From Trichosphaerium sp. ATCC 40318 (Eukaryota; Discosea; Flabellinia; Trichosidae): a stretch of DNA of 64,000 bases. Positions 36,620-48,330 of the stretch are shown here, in pieces. Below the pieces are notes generated by a model. It did no database searches. It worked only from the letters and a program-made list of their open reading frames with translations, and was not told where the DNA came from. The stretch is from assembly GCA_038496445.1 (NCBI GenBank), contig JALMLS010000062.1, forward strand, positions 372,001 to 436,000. The letters are read 5' to 3'. The translations under genes and the position numbers were made by a program. Position 1 is the first letter of the stretch; the number at the start of each line of letters is the position of its first letter.

Positions 36620-36835
36620 TGCGTATTCAGAAAGGATGAGTTGCGTAGAACGTTTTGAACCACAATTGTGATTTTCAAAACCGCGTTCACCTCATGAAAT
36701 CCGAACGAGTTTGTTTATCTGAATCCCGGTTCGAGAAGTTCTTAAGAAGAGTTCTGTTTGCGTTCCTTTCAGGTTGGAGTTCAGCTGAATCATTGCATTG
36801 AACAATCCTTGAAGATGGGAGGTTTTATTACGGCA
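36620..36835 (-). repeat. Duplicated 5' flank of ubiquitin-like gene (copy B)
   Basis: Partner of 17945-18158 in the opposite orientation. The shared sequence includes a short frame in the gene's sense, LQGLFNAMIQLNSN here and LQGLFSAMIQLNSN there, which could be a 5' exon or upstream frame, but the antisense frame is equally conserved, so coding is not shown. Confidence 0.65.
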
Positions 36836-36892
36836 AATAATACATACAGGCAAAAGAAACACTAGTGGTTTCCAGTGCAATAAATTTCGAAT

Positions 36893-37970
36893 TTACTTTT
36901 TCTTTTTTTTCTTTTTTCCTTTGTCTTCTTTATCAACTTGACTCTCAAACACATGCTTAGTGTGTTTAGCAAGTAGTAAGTCTGTTACTTGTTTCTTCAA
37001 GTCTGGGTCTTTATTACAAGCTGCCATAAACTCTGCTTGCGTAATCTCTCCATCCTGAAAACAATAAGCTTCGTATTTAAAAAAATCACGTGATTTCATT
37101 CCAAGATGGGAACTGAAAGTATCTACGTACGCCATCTTTATCCATAGCATTAAAAATTTGATCTGCTTTATAGTTACAGTCTGTATTCTCATTTGCAGAC
37201 AAGTATATCTCATCCAAAGGCTTAGCTTTGCCAAAACGGTATAAAAATTGTCTAATCCTCTCATTGAGAATAACAACAGCGCGTAATTCGCCTACAGTTA
37301 TGTAAGAAAAAAAGATGACAAGTTCAGTAAATATTAACAGTTTGGAGTAAAAAAAAGAAAGCGAAGCTTCAAGTTCCTTTTTCGTGTTTTTACAGATGTG
37401 GGCATACCTTTTGATACGTGGCCATCGTCATTAAGGTCTATGCAAGTGAATGCGATTTCAATAATATTCTAAAGGTCTTAGAGTGCATTCTACGCGAGTA
37501 CAAGCAGTTTCGTGGTACCTCCAGTGAATCAGGGTTAGATAAACGGGTTACTGTCAAAACAAACTCTCTGAAGTCGATAGATCTACGTTACACCATTAGG
37601 TACAATTGCGGAGCGACTATTGATGAGGTTTTGCCTCACATGAACTTTGAGCTGTTTTCTGAATTACGTACTCGCTCTTGTCACTGTCAAATAGAGCAAA
37701 AAGAGTTCGCGATAGCGTAGAATCACTTCCATACGTAGATTTAACGATATTTTTGAATTCTTCCTTTGTAACAAGGCCCTGTTTGTTCGCAGACTTTTTG
37801 AACACCTTAGAAAGGTTATTCAGTTGATTTTTGTCAACTATGCAAGCAAAGGTTAGTTATTAACTCTGTTGAACTCACAGTGGCATACGTTTTGCTTCTT
37901 GAGCAAGCTTTTCATGATCCTCATTGTTTGAAGGCTCAGCACCTCCTTTCTTTCCAGCTTTATTACCCAT
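36893..37970 (-). CDS. N-myristoylated EF-hand calcium sensor-like protein
   Basis: Starts MGNKAGKKGGAEPSNN, a good N-myristoylation signal (Gly2, small residues, Lys). Exons then give KVFKKSANKQGLVTKEEFKN, FALFDSDKSE with IDFREFVLTV (EF-hand), DLNDDGHVSKGELRAVV (a canonical loop D-x-N-D-x-G-x-V-x3-E), FNAMDKDG and DGEITQAEFMAACNKDPDLK. The order fits a four-EF-hand sensor of the NCS/calcineurin B/CIB superfamily. The first hand lacks most loop acids. The C-terminus is a lysine run (GKKKKKKK) that, with the myristoyl group, should hold it to acidic membrane. Five introns. Confidence 0.75.
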
Positions 37971-38138
37971 GCGCGTTGGTGTTGAGAATGCGGCTTGTTT
38001 ACAATGTTGTAAAATAAAGTCAAATGTTCGTCAAAGACAAGCTTCATCACGGATGCGCAGCACGGTGCGCCGTAACACGCTTAATGGTAGCGTTTCTCAT
38101 AATGTAAGTTGTTAAAATGTTCGGAGGTGTTTGTTGAC

Positions 38139-39038
38139 ATGCCACAGGACTCCCAAACAAGCGGAAACAACCATAGAGTACGTTCAACTCAAACTGAATG
38201 TAAGTAATAACTGTCACAAGAAACGCAAGCTCCCTGCGAACAGCAGCACTACAACGAACCAGAAAAAACAGAAACAAGTTAAAACTACAATACCTGCAGA
38301 AAAATTCAACTCAGACCTTGGAATCGGCAAGTACGTAACCTTACATTCGCTCACAAACCGTTACAAAACCAGAAAACTGGTTTTGGAAGTAAAAAAGAGT
38401 GTTGGCGGCATTTTCAACATAAATACTCATGCAATAACCACTAGAGAGTATTACGTTGATAAATTAATGGCGAAACGGCGTATTAACGGACAAGATCAGT
38501 ACCTTGTTTCTTGGTACGGGTTTTCTCCATTGTTCAATGAGGTACGAGCAACATAGAACCCCAAACGTAAAATTGTATTTTTTTTCATTAACTCACTTGT
38601 TAGTGGGTGTTCGCTGAGGATTGTAAGTGTACGGACTTGATAAAGGAGTTTGTTGATAAAGTAGGAGATGTATCAGACGAAGAGAGGTTAAAAGTGGCTA
38701 TAGGATGGGAGTTTGGTCACGTCGTGACAGAGATTTTATACGCAACAAAGGTACTTGCTATAACAGGTGATTTTTTTTGACACTTTGATTTTTGCAATGT
38801 GTCAAAATGTCGATGACATTTTGTTTTTGTTGTTCATTTGTTTTTGGGTTCCTGACATTTTTGTTTAAAGCATAAAGGTAAAGCATACTTGTATGTTCTT
38901 TGGGATATTGGCGTTTGTACATATGTATCATCTAGCTATGCTATGACAAAGATACCACAGATGATAATTACGTTTTACGAAAGTCATATTGTAAATACTA
39001 AACCACCAAAACTTGCTGGTCCTAAAGTAGTTCCATAA
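38139..39038 (+). CDS. HP1-like heterochromatin protein (chromo plus chromoshadow)
   Basis: Exon 1 reads MPQDSQTSGNNHR, then a GTACGT intron, then a basic region (KRKLPANSSTTTNQKKQKQ). The chromodomain reads EYYVDKLMAKRRINGQDQYL with VSWYGFSPLFNE, continuing over an intron to WVFAEDCKCTDLIKEFVDKV; the aromatic cage Y, W and a third aromatic (F/Y) are present, which reads methyl-lysine (H3K9) in HP1. The second globular part reads GWEFGHVVTEILYATK and, after an intron, GKAYLYVLWDIGVCTYVSSS with PQMIITFYESHI, the chromoshadow dimerisation signature. TAA at 39036-39038. A further in-frame intron may lie in 38331-38452. This is a nuclear chromatin protein that implies an H3K9-type silencing system in the organism. 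Confidence 0.85.
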
Positions 39039-39244
39039 AGAATCAAAAAAATACATCGACGTGGTGAAAGTAATAGGAGGTTGTCCTCGCAGAGTTTGTA
39101 TTTACAGGGTGTTAATAAAGTTGTACATTAAATTTTTTTCACGTGAACTCTCGTTGACAACGTTCAGGCTACTAAGAGCTTTTGAAGTAGTTTCTTAATC
39201 CCCAAAGAGCATCATAGACGTTATTCTATCTAGGTATAAAAGAT

Positions 39245-39837
39245 CTACGTTGTCTCAGAGCCAAGACAATCAAGTTTGTAAATCGTGACACGTCCGTAAA
39301 AATCTGTGCTCTTTCCAAATATAATCTTGATTTGTTTCAAATTGTCACCTACTGTTGAATCTCCCTCTGCGTTCTCTATTTTAAACTCTTGCGTTTTGTT
39401 AATATCAGCAGGATAGAAAGGCGCTACAAGCGAAAATTTTGACTCGTCTGGTTTTTTACCCATTATTTGACAATCCTGGAAGCGTTTGATCAGTCGAAAG
39501 GCGAATTGACGCAGTTTTAACGTACTTGGCCAACAAAACCTCCTTGAAACATAATGTGAAGCTCCTTGAAGTTAACAGAGCGTCCAAAGTCTATTATAAT
39601 GTATTGTGGGCTTCCCTGTGTAAAATAAACCTTAAAGTTACATAAAAAAATGTAACGTACTTGCGCAGAGTTCCAACACGTTTCTTCAGTGCCGTCGAAC
39701 ATGTGTTTTCTATTATAGCTTTTACCGTCATTGTTCAGCATTGAGCTTACTCTGAAACGCTTTAATATACTATTGATATGGTTATTACCGTACTTTGTGC
39801 GAATGGTGTGTTCATCAGTTTCCAACAAAGATTGCAT
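39245..39837 (-). CDS. NR2C2AP: NR2C2AP family protein (discoidin-like)
   Basis: Exons read RVSSMLNNDGKSYNRKHMFD then GTEETCWNSAQ, PQYIIIDFGRSVNFKELHIM with FQGGFVGQ, and SLVAPFYPADINKTQEFKIE with KIIFGKSTDFYGRVTIYKLD, ending CLGSETT. The order SSVLN..GKKH.FD..EETCWNS, FQGGF, FYP.D.N and TDFFGRV is that of nuclear receptor 2C2-associated protein, a small F5/8C-like beta-sandwich found across eukaryotes. Its role outside animals is not known. Start taken at MQSLLETDEHT. It shares a 123-bp divergent promoter with DDX49. Confidence 0.85.
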
Positions 39838-39960
39838 GTTACGTGAATAAATTACGGTGTATGGCGTGTATGTGAGATGACTTACAATGTTTTTTACACC
39901 CAAGACGTTTTTTTGAAACAATTCGCATTTTTTCTTCGTTGGTTCTTATTTTCAATTACA
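39838..39960. promoter_or_regulatory. Bidirectional promoter NR2C2AP / DDX49
   Basis: Only 123 bp separate the two divergent start codons, so both promoters and 5' UTRs must overlap here. It is AT-rich, with no clear TATA box. Confidence 0.5.
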
Positions 39961-42104
39961 ATGGCGCAACGACGCGAAATAGAAAAAGGAGATGACTTTG
40001 TAACTGATATTGGCAAAGTAGAACACATTAAGACATTTGAAGAGTTACCACTCGAAAAATGGATGAAACAATCACTGAGAACGTTGGGTATTAAAAAACC
40101 TACCGAAATTCAACAAGTTTGTATAAAACCTGCCATTGAAGGCAAAAATGTTATTGGATGCGCAAAAACGGGAGACGGAAAGACTATGTGCTTCGTATTA
40201 CCAATTCTCAATAGTTTAAGCAAAGATCCTCATGGAATGCATTCATTAGTACTTACACCAACGCGGTACGCATAAAAATACATTAAAAAGCCATTGACAA
40301 CAGTCTAGCGAATTGGCTGTACAAATTAAAGACCAATTCGTCGCAATTGGCGCTGCAATGCGCGTTCGCGTCGAAGTCATCATTGGTGGTCTTGGTACGT
40401 GATTCAAAACGATAATTAATCAGTTTTAGTTTCGCTTTTTTGCTTTACATCTATTTCTCACGTGTGTATAGACGAAACAGCGCAAGCTTATAGGCTAAAC
40501 TTAGCACCACATATATTAGTTGCTACACCAGGTCGGTTACGGCATTTTGTAGAGTTTACCAAATCGACGCCTGGGTTTACTTTAAAACGTTTGAAATATC
40601 TTGTACGGTTTTTTGTCTGCTCTTTTTCACTTGGATGCTGTTACCAACAATGTGTAGGTCATGGACGAAGCGGATAGATTACTATCTCCTCAGTATGAAG
40701 ATGAGCTCTCGTGGATCATGAGTGCTATTCCAAAGGCATGTACTTTGTTTTTTACATTTTGGAATTTTTTTTTTTTTTGATTGGCTAACATATTATTGTT
40801 AGAAGCGTCAAACTCTATTATATTCCGCTACAATTACAAAAAATCTTAAACTTCTTGGCTATGATGACAATGTATTTCGCTTCAACGCTAACCCAGGGTA
40901 CAACCTTCACTGTTTTTCAAACAACTGCAAACACTTGATTCTCTAACGCTGTCGTTAGTTTTGGTACTGTAGATAAGTGTAAGATGCAATACATGCTAAG
41001 TACGAGAATTAGTAGAAGTATTGACTTTGTACTAACACGCGTTTGCCTCTATTTTAGTTCCTATGAAACTCAAGTTTTGTTACCTCGTTTATCTATTGAC
41101 GGAACGATTTGATTCAAAAAAGACTATTATAATATTCACAAACACGCTCAAGTATGTAAAACTGACATGCGCTTGAAGAGATATTTGTTGATGCTTTATG
41201 TAGAGAATGCGCTATACTTCACAGACAACTTCAAGTGCTTGAAATGTCTGTTGTTAGTTTACACGCATTGATGGACCAAAAAGACCGTATGGCCACTTTG
41301 CAAGCTTTCAAATCAAAGATGGTAAAAATACTGGTAGCTACAGATGTTGCTGCACGGTATGCACATGTTTTTGTATTACCTTGAAACAATTCTTTGATTT
41401 TTCTTACTTTAATGACACTGACACGTGCTTTTCGTAGTGGTTTGGATATTCCAACTGTAGATCTTGTGATAAATTATGATGTACCAAACACGCATTGGTA
41501 TGTTCACAGAGTACGTAATCAACAGGCCTTCTGTTGTACCTTTTTGTTTATTTTTTTAGGTTGGTAGAACAGCGAGAGGAAATAAGTCTGGTCAAGCTTT
41601 AACTTTGGTTACTCAAGTGCGTTCATACTATCTAGATCAACTATGTTTGGTGGGTATTAACAATAGTTTATTAGTACGATGTAGCTGCATACAAAGCCAT
41701 AGAATCATCAACACGTATGTATCAGGATTGTATTTTTATTGTTAAAAGTCTAACCTCTTTTCTTAGATCGCCAGTTCCCAGAGTTAGGTGTTGATGAAAA
41801 TTTAGTACTACAACATCTTAATGAAGCAATTAAAGCACGTCAGATAGCTATACTTGATCTCGAAGATGAAGGATTTTTTGAAAGATGGGAAATGCATAAA
41901 CGAAATAAATATGGAACAAAAAAGAGACGTGCTCAGGTATGTGTGATTACTTATTTAGTATGAAATAAGTCGCATTCATTTTGATTATAAATAATGATTT
42001 CTTAATAATAGGAACAAGCTGAAGGAGATGGAAGACCACAAAGAAAAAAGTACAAAAATAAAAAACCAAAGTATAAAGGAAAGAAAGGTGGCTCTAAAAA
42101 ATAA
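39961..42104 (+). CDS. DDX49: DEAD-box RNA helicase DDX49/Dbp8
   Basis: All helicase motifs are seen in order across about ten exons: Q-motif region KTFEELPLEKWMKQSLRTLG with IKKPTEIQ, motif I AKTGDGKT, Ia LVLTPTR, GG, Ib TPGR, II MDEAD, III SATITKNL, IV TIIIFTNT, V VATDVAARGLDIP, VI HRVGRTARG. The C-terminus has the DDX49-type region (EFEL-like QHLNEAIKARQIAILDLEDE) and a lysine-rich tail ending KGKKGGSKK. Motif I has Asp where Ser or Thr is usual (GDGKT). Dbp8/DDX49 works in the nucleolus in 18S rRNA maturation. Polyadenylation signal AATAAA just after the stop. Confidence 0.93.
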
Positions 42105-43065
42105 AATAAAAATTGCACTCATCTTGTACCATCCTTAACTTAGTACCAATAACATAGCGTTCTAAGAAATAAGAAGCTGTCAAAAAATGAACAACGTAAC
42201 CCAAAAGAAATGTACAGCTACGGCATTCAGTTGCGGAATGATACAGCTACCAAGAAAACTTGCACGTGACATCCAATTCAGGTGGCTTATATAGTATAGT
42301 TTGTTTTATGAGTGCTAGCATTGCTCTGTTTCAAAAGCACTTATTGTGCTATTAACGAGGTGGAGAAACCCAACTGGTGTGTTAACTTTTTTTTTTGGAC
42401 TTCTACAGGTAAAAAGACCAAAAAAACTGAAACAGTCGATTCATCGACAAAACAGATTTATGTAACCGCGTAGCATGTTACACACGTATTCTACAGGTTC
42501 TTGATGCTCGCGTCGTCTGGGAGGTGTAGCCATAACTATGTCCAGAGCGCTAGTAACAAGTTAAAAGCTGTGGTGCAAAATACCGTGTAAAAACGATTTA
42601 GCATTTAGCATTTAACATTATGCGTAGCACTTGAGAAATAAAATGGCCATCAAAAAACTCTAGGTTTAGTATTGTCCAGTATAGGTTCACTAACATTTTA
42701 GCTTGGTAAAATCTCACATGCGCCAGTTGTTTGAATTCGGCAAAGTTTCTGTTTTTCTCGATTTTGATTTTGCTTACAGCACTTTAAAAACCTTGTTTTA
42801 AAGATGGTTCTACCTAGGGTCTCTTTGTACTACCTTTCGAAATTGATAGCTGCCACTGCGAAAAAAAAATGAGTTTTCTGCGAAGAGGTAAAACACGAAA
42901 AGCGTAATCTCATTTTACAATCACGTGATATTCGGAATGTTTGTTGAACTATTTTCTTTATCTTAGATTTTTTGTGTGACACAGTCATTACTATTCCCAG
43001 TTTTCTAAGTAAGAAATTAGAACATAATCTTCTCATTCTGAAGTAAACAGACACACAGTAAACAC
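42105..43065. other. Intergenic
   Basis: About 960 bp between a gene end and the EGF-repeat gene. No RNA gene or credible frame found; holds CACGTG sites at 42264 and 42922. Confidence 0.4.
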
Positions 43066-44223
43066 ATGACCTACTGTACTCTTTTGTCAATATTAGCTAC
43101 CGCCATACTTGTTTGTAGCGCATTACAAGATTGTAATTGTCCTAAAAACTGTAACTGCGGGTATAACGATCCTTGTTCACCTTCAGGTACCAAAATATAC
43201 TTATCTAGTGCGTAACTAAGCTAAACGAATAGGGTATTGTAAAGCTTGCAATACGTACCGCCAGTGGGGAGAACAATGCACTCAAAACTGCAGCACTGGA
43301 TGCGCCAACTACGAACCGGCATGCGACAGACTGAATGGCACTTGTACAGGATGTATCAACAATCGTTGGGGAACCACTTGCGACTTAGTGTGTAACCCAG
43401 GCTGCGCAGCGTTCAACACAGTATGCTTCAGGAATAATGGAACTTGTACTGGATGTAAAGAAGGAAGATGGGGAGATGTGTGTGATGAAGAATGCAGCGC
43501 TGGATGTGCCGACTTTTCGCCAAAATGTAATAGGACCAACGGAATTTGTGTTGGTTGTAAGAGTGGCCTTTGGGGCGACTTTTGTAAACACAGTTGTAAC
43601 CCTGGCTGTGCCGAGTTCACCACAGTATGCTTCAGGAATAATGGAACGTGTACTGGATGTAAAGAAGGAAGATGGGGAGATGTGTGCGACGAAGAATGCA
43701 GCTCTGGATGTGCCGACTTTTCGCCAAAATGCACAAGAAATAATGGCACATGTATTGGCTGTAACAGCGGCCTTTGGGGTGCCTTTTGCAAACAGAATTG
43801 TAGTTCTGGTTGTGCTGACTTTCCTACTGTCTGTAATCGGGATACCGGGATATGCAGTGGATGTAAAGAAAACAAATGGGGAGAAACGTGCCAAAACACG
43901 TGCAGTCCTACCTGCGCGAAATATAGTACTAGATGCGATAGAGTAAGTGGTGAGTGCACAGGTTGTCCAAGTGGTATTTGGGGTCCACTTTGTAAGCGAG
44001 CATGCGTTGGTTGCAGTATATGTGATCAACACACTGGCGCCTGTATTAACAGTACCCTTGACAAGATTGAACAATAAACCTTCACTTTTCATTAATTGTT
44101 TTCTTCTTTGTTTTAGAATTATTTGTGAGTAATGAGTTTGGTAGCGTAGATGAGTACCAAACTGGGCTAGATATAGCGAGTGGTAATTCACTCGCGTTAA
44201 TCACGTTAAGTAAGTTGTCATAA
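43066..44223 (+). CDS. Secreted multi-EGF-like (laminin/MEGF type) protein
   Basis: Exon 1 gives a signal peptide (MTYCTLLSILATAILVCSAL) and first cysteines (CNCPKNCNCGYNDPC). The long second exon holds about eight repeats of 36-40 residues with eight cysteines each, of the form C..GC.DF...C.R.NGTC.GC..G.WG..C; two blocks (from 43385 and 43610) are almost identical at DNA level, so they were duplicated or converted recently. A third exon (after donor GTACCC) gives LFVSNEFGSVDEYQTGLDIA and a mildly hydrophobic end; there is no clear membrane helix or GPI signal. Likely an extracellular binding or scavenger-type protein. Confidence 0.8.
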
Positions 44224-44460
44224 CCTAGCTGTTTCTTCAACAAATTTGTCAACGCTCAAAAAGAAAAAGTTTGATAGTGCCTAAAGAAGCTTACCTCGTG
44301 ACCCTTTGCGTTTTACACTTTGTTGGAAGCCATCCGAGATTAAACAAACTGGTAACCTAACAATCAAGAATGAGAAAAAACACAAGCAAACGTCGAAGGG
44401 TCAATAATGAACTTTATTGTTTATGTCGTTTTTCTGTAATTTATAAAGACTTTTTTGTTT

Positions 44461-47400
44461 CTAACTTAACATTGAAGAGTCTTCTTCGTTCTCAGTATTG
44501 CCATTTCTTGAGCTATTACTACTATCAGATTCCTTATTATTAGAAACCTTTGATCCTTTAGAACCACCAGAAGTAGACTCCAAATCAACACTCAAGTTCT
44601 CAATATCCAAAAGAATTTTTGTTGTTTCTCTGAAGTTAAAAGAAACTACATTTATAGTTTCTTCACCCCATACAGGACCTGACTCTGATTCTTCCTCTGA
44701 TAATACCATCTCCACTTTTGATTTTTTACTTATCGATGTAGAACTCTTATCTTTCATTGACTTTGAACGACGTATTTTTTTTTCTCCTGTACCACTTTTT
44801 GCGCTTAGTGTAGGTGTTTGTTCAAAGCAAGTTGTTTGTCTGTGTTTTCTTGATTTTGATTTATCTCTATGCCTTCTATGTCTGCTATTTGATCTCTTGT
44901 TTGAAGATGGACTTGAACTTTTTTTCGCACTTCTGTCTCTTTTGTTTCTTCGACTTTTCTTCCTTTTCAGCTGTCTTACTGGGTCGCTGCTAGACATCTT
45001 TTTCGCTGCTCTAACCTCAGGAGATGTAGCTAAAGAAGCAGGTGATATAACAGGTGGAAGACGCATAGACTGACTCAACTAAGGTGATAAGTTAATCAAA
45101 GAGAGCTAAGCGTTTTGTGGGGTTTTTTTGGACTTACTGGGCGAGTTCTCGCATCAGAAGATGCGATTGTTTCTCTTGTCATACGATGACTTGCGTATTT
45201 CCTTGGTTTCATCTTAATAACAGGTGAGTCATCTGAGTCTTCCTCATTATCTTCATTCTTCTTTTCTTTTGTTTTTTTGGATTTTTTCTCTTCTTCTGTA
45301 CAGAGATAAGTGTTGGAAGGGTATTCTTAATTCTTTCTTACCAATGTCGTTGTTATCAACTGGATCTTTCTTTTTACCATTTTCAACATCTCCTTTTTCT
45401 GTACGCTTGTCATCCTTGTCATCTTTGTCATCCTTGTCGTCATCACCGTTTTCAAGGACAAAATCGTCGTCCGACAGAGGCATAGTTTCGACAACATCTG
45501 TTAAACAAATGTAAGAAAACGCAAGAATTATTACTCGTTTTTTACCTATTTTAGCATCTGCACTTGACGTTGTTGAGCATAATTCAGATTTTCCAACGAG
45601 TTTAAAGGCTATATCAAATACTTTAAAAATATTCACTGCAGCGTGTAGTTGCTTAAAAGATTGAACTTTGCCTACAAACAAATAAGTCAAATAAGTATCC
45701 AAACACCAGTATTTCTTGGATCTCGGTTATCACAACTATACATGATAACTCATAATACCTCATCGAGGATATTAAATAAAGTTGAGGCACCAATCAGACT
45801 CACTGAAGCAAGTTTTCTTGGTTGTTAAAGAAGAGGTTTTGAAAAAAATTTCAAAAGTGCAAGTAGGAATTAAACAAGTTTCTTTGATTTACCTTCTTTG
45901 TTCTTGTAATCCAGTACGAATGCATCATTGTAATCGAATTTGGCTAACTTGACAGATACTATATCCTTCATAGGTATATGTACAGGAGCTATACAAGTCC
46001 AAGGAAAGTGCATTTCAACATTCTTTTTGTTGATATGCAAAACAGGAAACCGCTTTTCGTTGACATCCATGTTATCGTCATTTGTATCAATCTTAATAGA
46101 ACCACCCTATTATAAAACGCTTAATAACTATTCAAATCATTGTAAAGATATCAAAGAAAAAGACATTTGAAGAAGATCGAAGGTATAAGAATTGAAGTTG
46201 AAAGAACATTTCTGGTTGACTTGAACAAAACGTACGGCCTTTGCTATGCTTGTCACAAGTTTTGTTTGTTGTTTTGTAATATCTTCTATCCACTCTGTAG
46301 CTTCAGTTTCACTTGAAGTACAAACAGTCATGAACCTTCCAGAAAGACACTCTAACAGAAAGTTACTCCAACTCGATTTGCTTTTGTAAAGGGGGATGTA
46401 CCAATCTGTATTGTTGCAGCACTGAACAGCGTTTTCTTACAGACCATACCAATCAACGGGAGTAAAGTAACAAGTCCATGAACCTGAATGTCGTGTTCTT
46501 CACTTTCCTAAGTTGGAAATCACGTGAGAAACAAAACAGAATAATACAATCCAAGGCAACTTACTAAAGCTTCGGAGTAAAACCGCACTGCTTTCGTTGT
46601 AAGCAATGTCCATAATCTTTCCTTTCCTTCAGGCAGTACGTTAAGCATATATCCGCCTCTTACAACTTGCTCTTTAACACCACGCTATATATCAATGTAA
46701 GTCGCATTAATTTCGTTAACTAAGCTTAATGTTGAACGTACGGAGTGATGAAGCACTATACACGCATATTGCATAGCAATTTTATCCATCCACTTATCGC
46801 ATAATCTCTTGGAAGAAACAGCAATTAGATAGCTTCTATTTTTACCTATTTGTTAACGAAAAATCAGTAATCACGTGTAGTTTTTTTTGTTACGAACCGA
46901 TATCTATTTTAAAGTGGAATCCAACATTCTTTTCTTGTCGTACTTCCCACCTAGACATACAATTAAAATAAACCCCACACGGTCAAAAACAATAACAGTG
47001 CGTAATATGTACACGTGATAGATCTGTTATCGATAAGCAAAAGCGGCGAAAATGGTACAAATTGTAAAAACAAAAACTAACGTTCTCAGTGCAGTAATAC
47101 TTGCGATCTGTATCCATCCTTTCAAGTAATTAACATCGTCAGAATTTTGGTCCTAGTCCGTATTTAGATTTAAATTAACATAATGTACATCTTACAACTT
47201 CAGTAGTATAATAAAGCAAGCAGCTACCCTTCAAGATAAGATACCTAATAAAAACCCATTTATTTCTGAACACCCATTTGATGATAAAAATAACGAATTC
47301 AAAAAAATAGTTTTGCGGTCATACCTATGCTTCCAAGCGCTTCTAGCAGCGCCAAGTTTCTTCTTATATATCCAGCCAGTATGAAAAACGTTCTAAAAAC

Positions 47401-48082
47401 AAGTTTAGCAACGGAACATTGCGTCACGACTATAAACGGCGGTAATCGTTTTGTGGATTTTCTAAAATTGTATAACAAACCTTATAATGCACTACATAGT
47501 CCGATATCGCGGTTTGTATTGATGATTTCCAGTAAGCAAGTTCTGTGTCATCACGTGACGGCACTCTGAAAATATATTCTTTACCAGACCGTGTCTCAAG
47601 AGCGAAAGATTGCGGATCTAAATATCAAGGTAAATATTACAATGGTACAACAAAAAAAAAGCAAAATCACGTGGCACAAAGCTAAAAAACGTGTATCGCT
47701 TTCTAATTTTATCAGTACCTGGTTGGGATAGAGTAGCCTCCAGTAAGTACAGCATGCCTAATTAGAGGAGTAACGAATTAATTGGGTGTCTAAACAATAA
47801 ATAAGCTGTGGATTGGGCCTTACCCTTTAGAATACTCTGATCCTTTGCGCTTGCTTTCTAAATGGTAACTGTTAATCCATTTTCGACCGATTATAACAAC
47901 ATAAAAGCCTTCCACCCCGCTAGGATTTGAAACTGACTTCAAATTCAAAACCGTACCGGCTGCGAGAAATAATAGAGCAAATAGGAACCACTCAATACTG
48001 TATAGCGTTTCTTTACATTTTTAATACTGTGACCCTTTCCTCCCTGTTTATTAACCCATCCGCTAGCCAATGTAATATTCAT
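44461..48082 (-). CDS. Multi-PH-domain protein with charged tail
   Basis: Start MNITLASGWVNKQGGKGHSI leads into a PH domain (KKRYTVLSGSYLLYYFSQP, GFYVVIIGRKWINSYHLESK, SFALETRSGKEYIFRVPSRD, AYWKSSIQTAISDYV with the invariant Trp). A second PH follows (YLKGWIQIASITAL, FHFKIDIGKNRSYLIAVSSK, CDKWMDKIAMQ), a third (GGYMLNVLPEGKERLWTLLT, FMTVCTSSETEATEWIEDIT) and a fourth PH-like segment (RFPVLHINKKNVEMHFPW, FDYNDAFVLDYKNKEGKS). The rest is low complexity: an Asp/Lys run, then basic RNKRDRSAKKSSSPSSNKRS and an acidic Ser-rich end. About 14 introns. PH domains bind phosphoinositides or proteins at membranes. The tail looks like a nuclear or scaffold region. No enzyme domain is present. Confidence 0.75.
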
Positions 48083-48330
48083 GGCGAGGCTCTGTTCACG
48101 TGTCGATGTTGGTTAGGAAGCGCTGTAGCGTAGTTACAACATGAACACGTGAGTGCCAAGCGTTATTATAAAAATCAACAAAAAAAGTTGTTTCGTTAAG
48201 CGCTAGTGTAGCACATACCTTAGTAAATCCTTTGTGATTGTTTCACGGACAATTACTAACATGAATGGTACAAAATAAAGCGTGTACATCGGAAACAGTG
48301 TTCATTGAAAATGATGTACAAGACAATCTT

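Noticed and set aside
43309-44191. Two long minus-strand frames across the EGF repeats
   Set aside because: They repeat with the period of the EGF units and have no independent signal; the plus strand has a signal peptide and regular cysteines.
44498-45073. Plus-strand 191-residue hydrophobic frame
   Set aside because: Antisense of the Ser/Lys-rich tail of the multi-PH gene.
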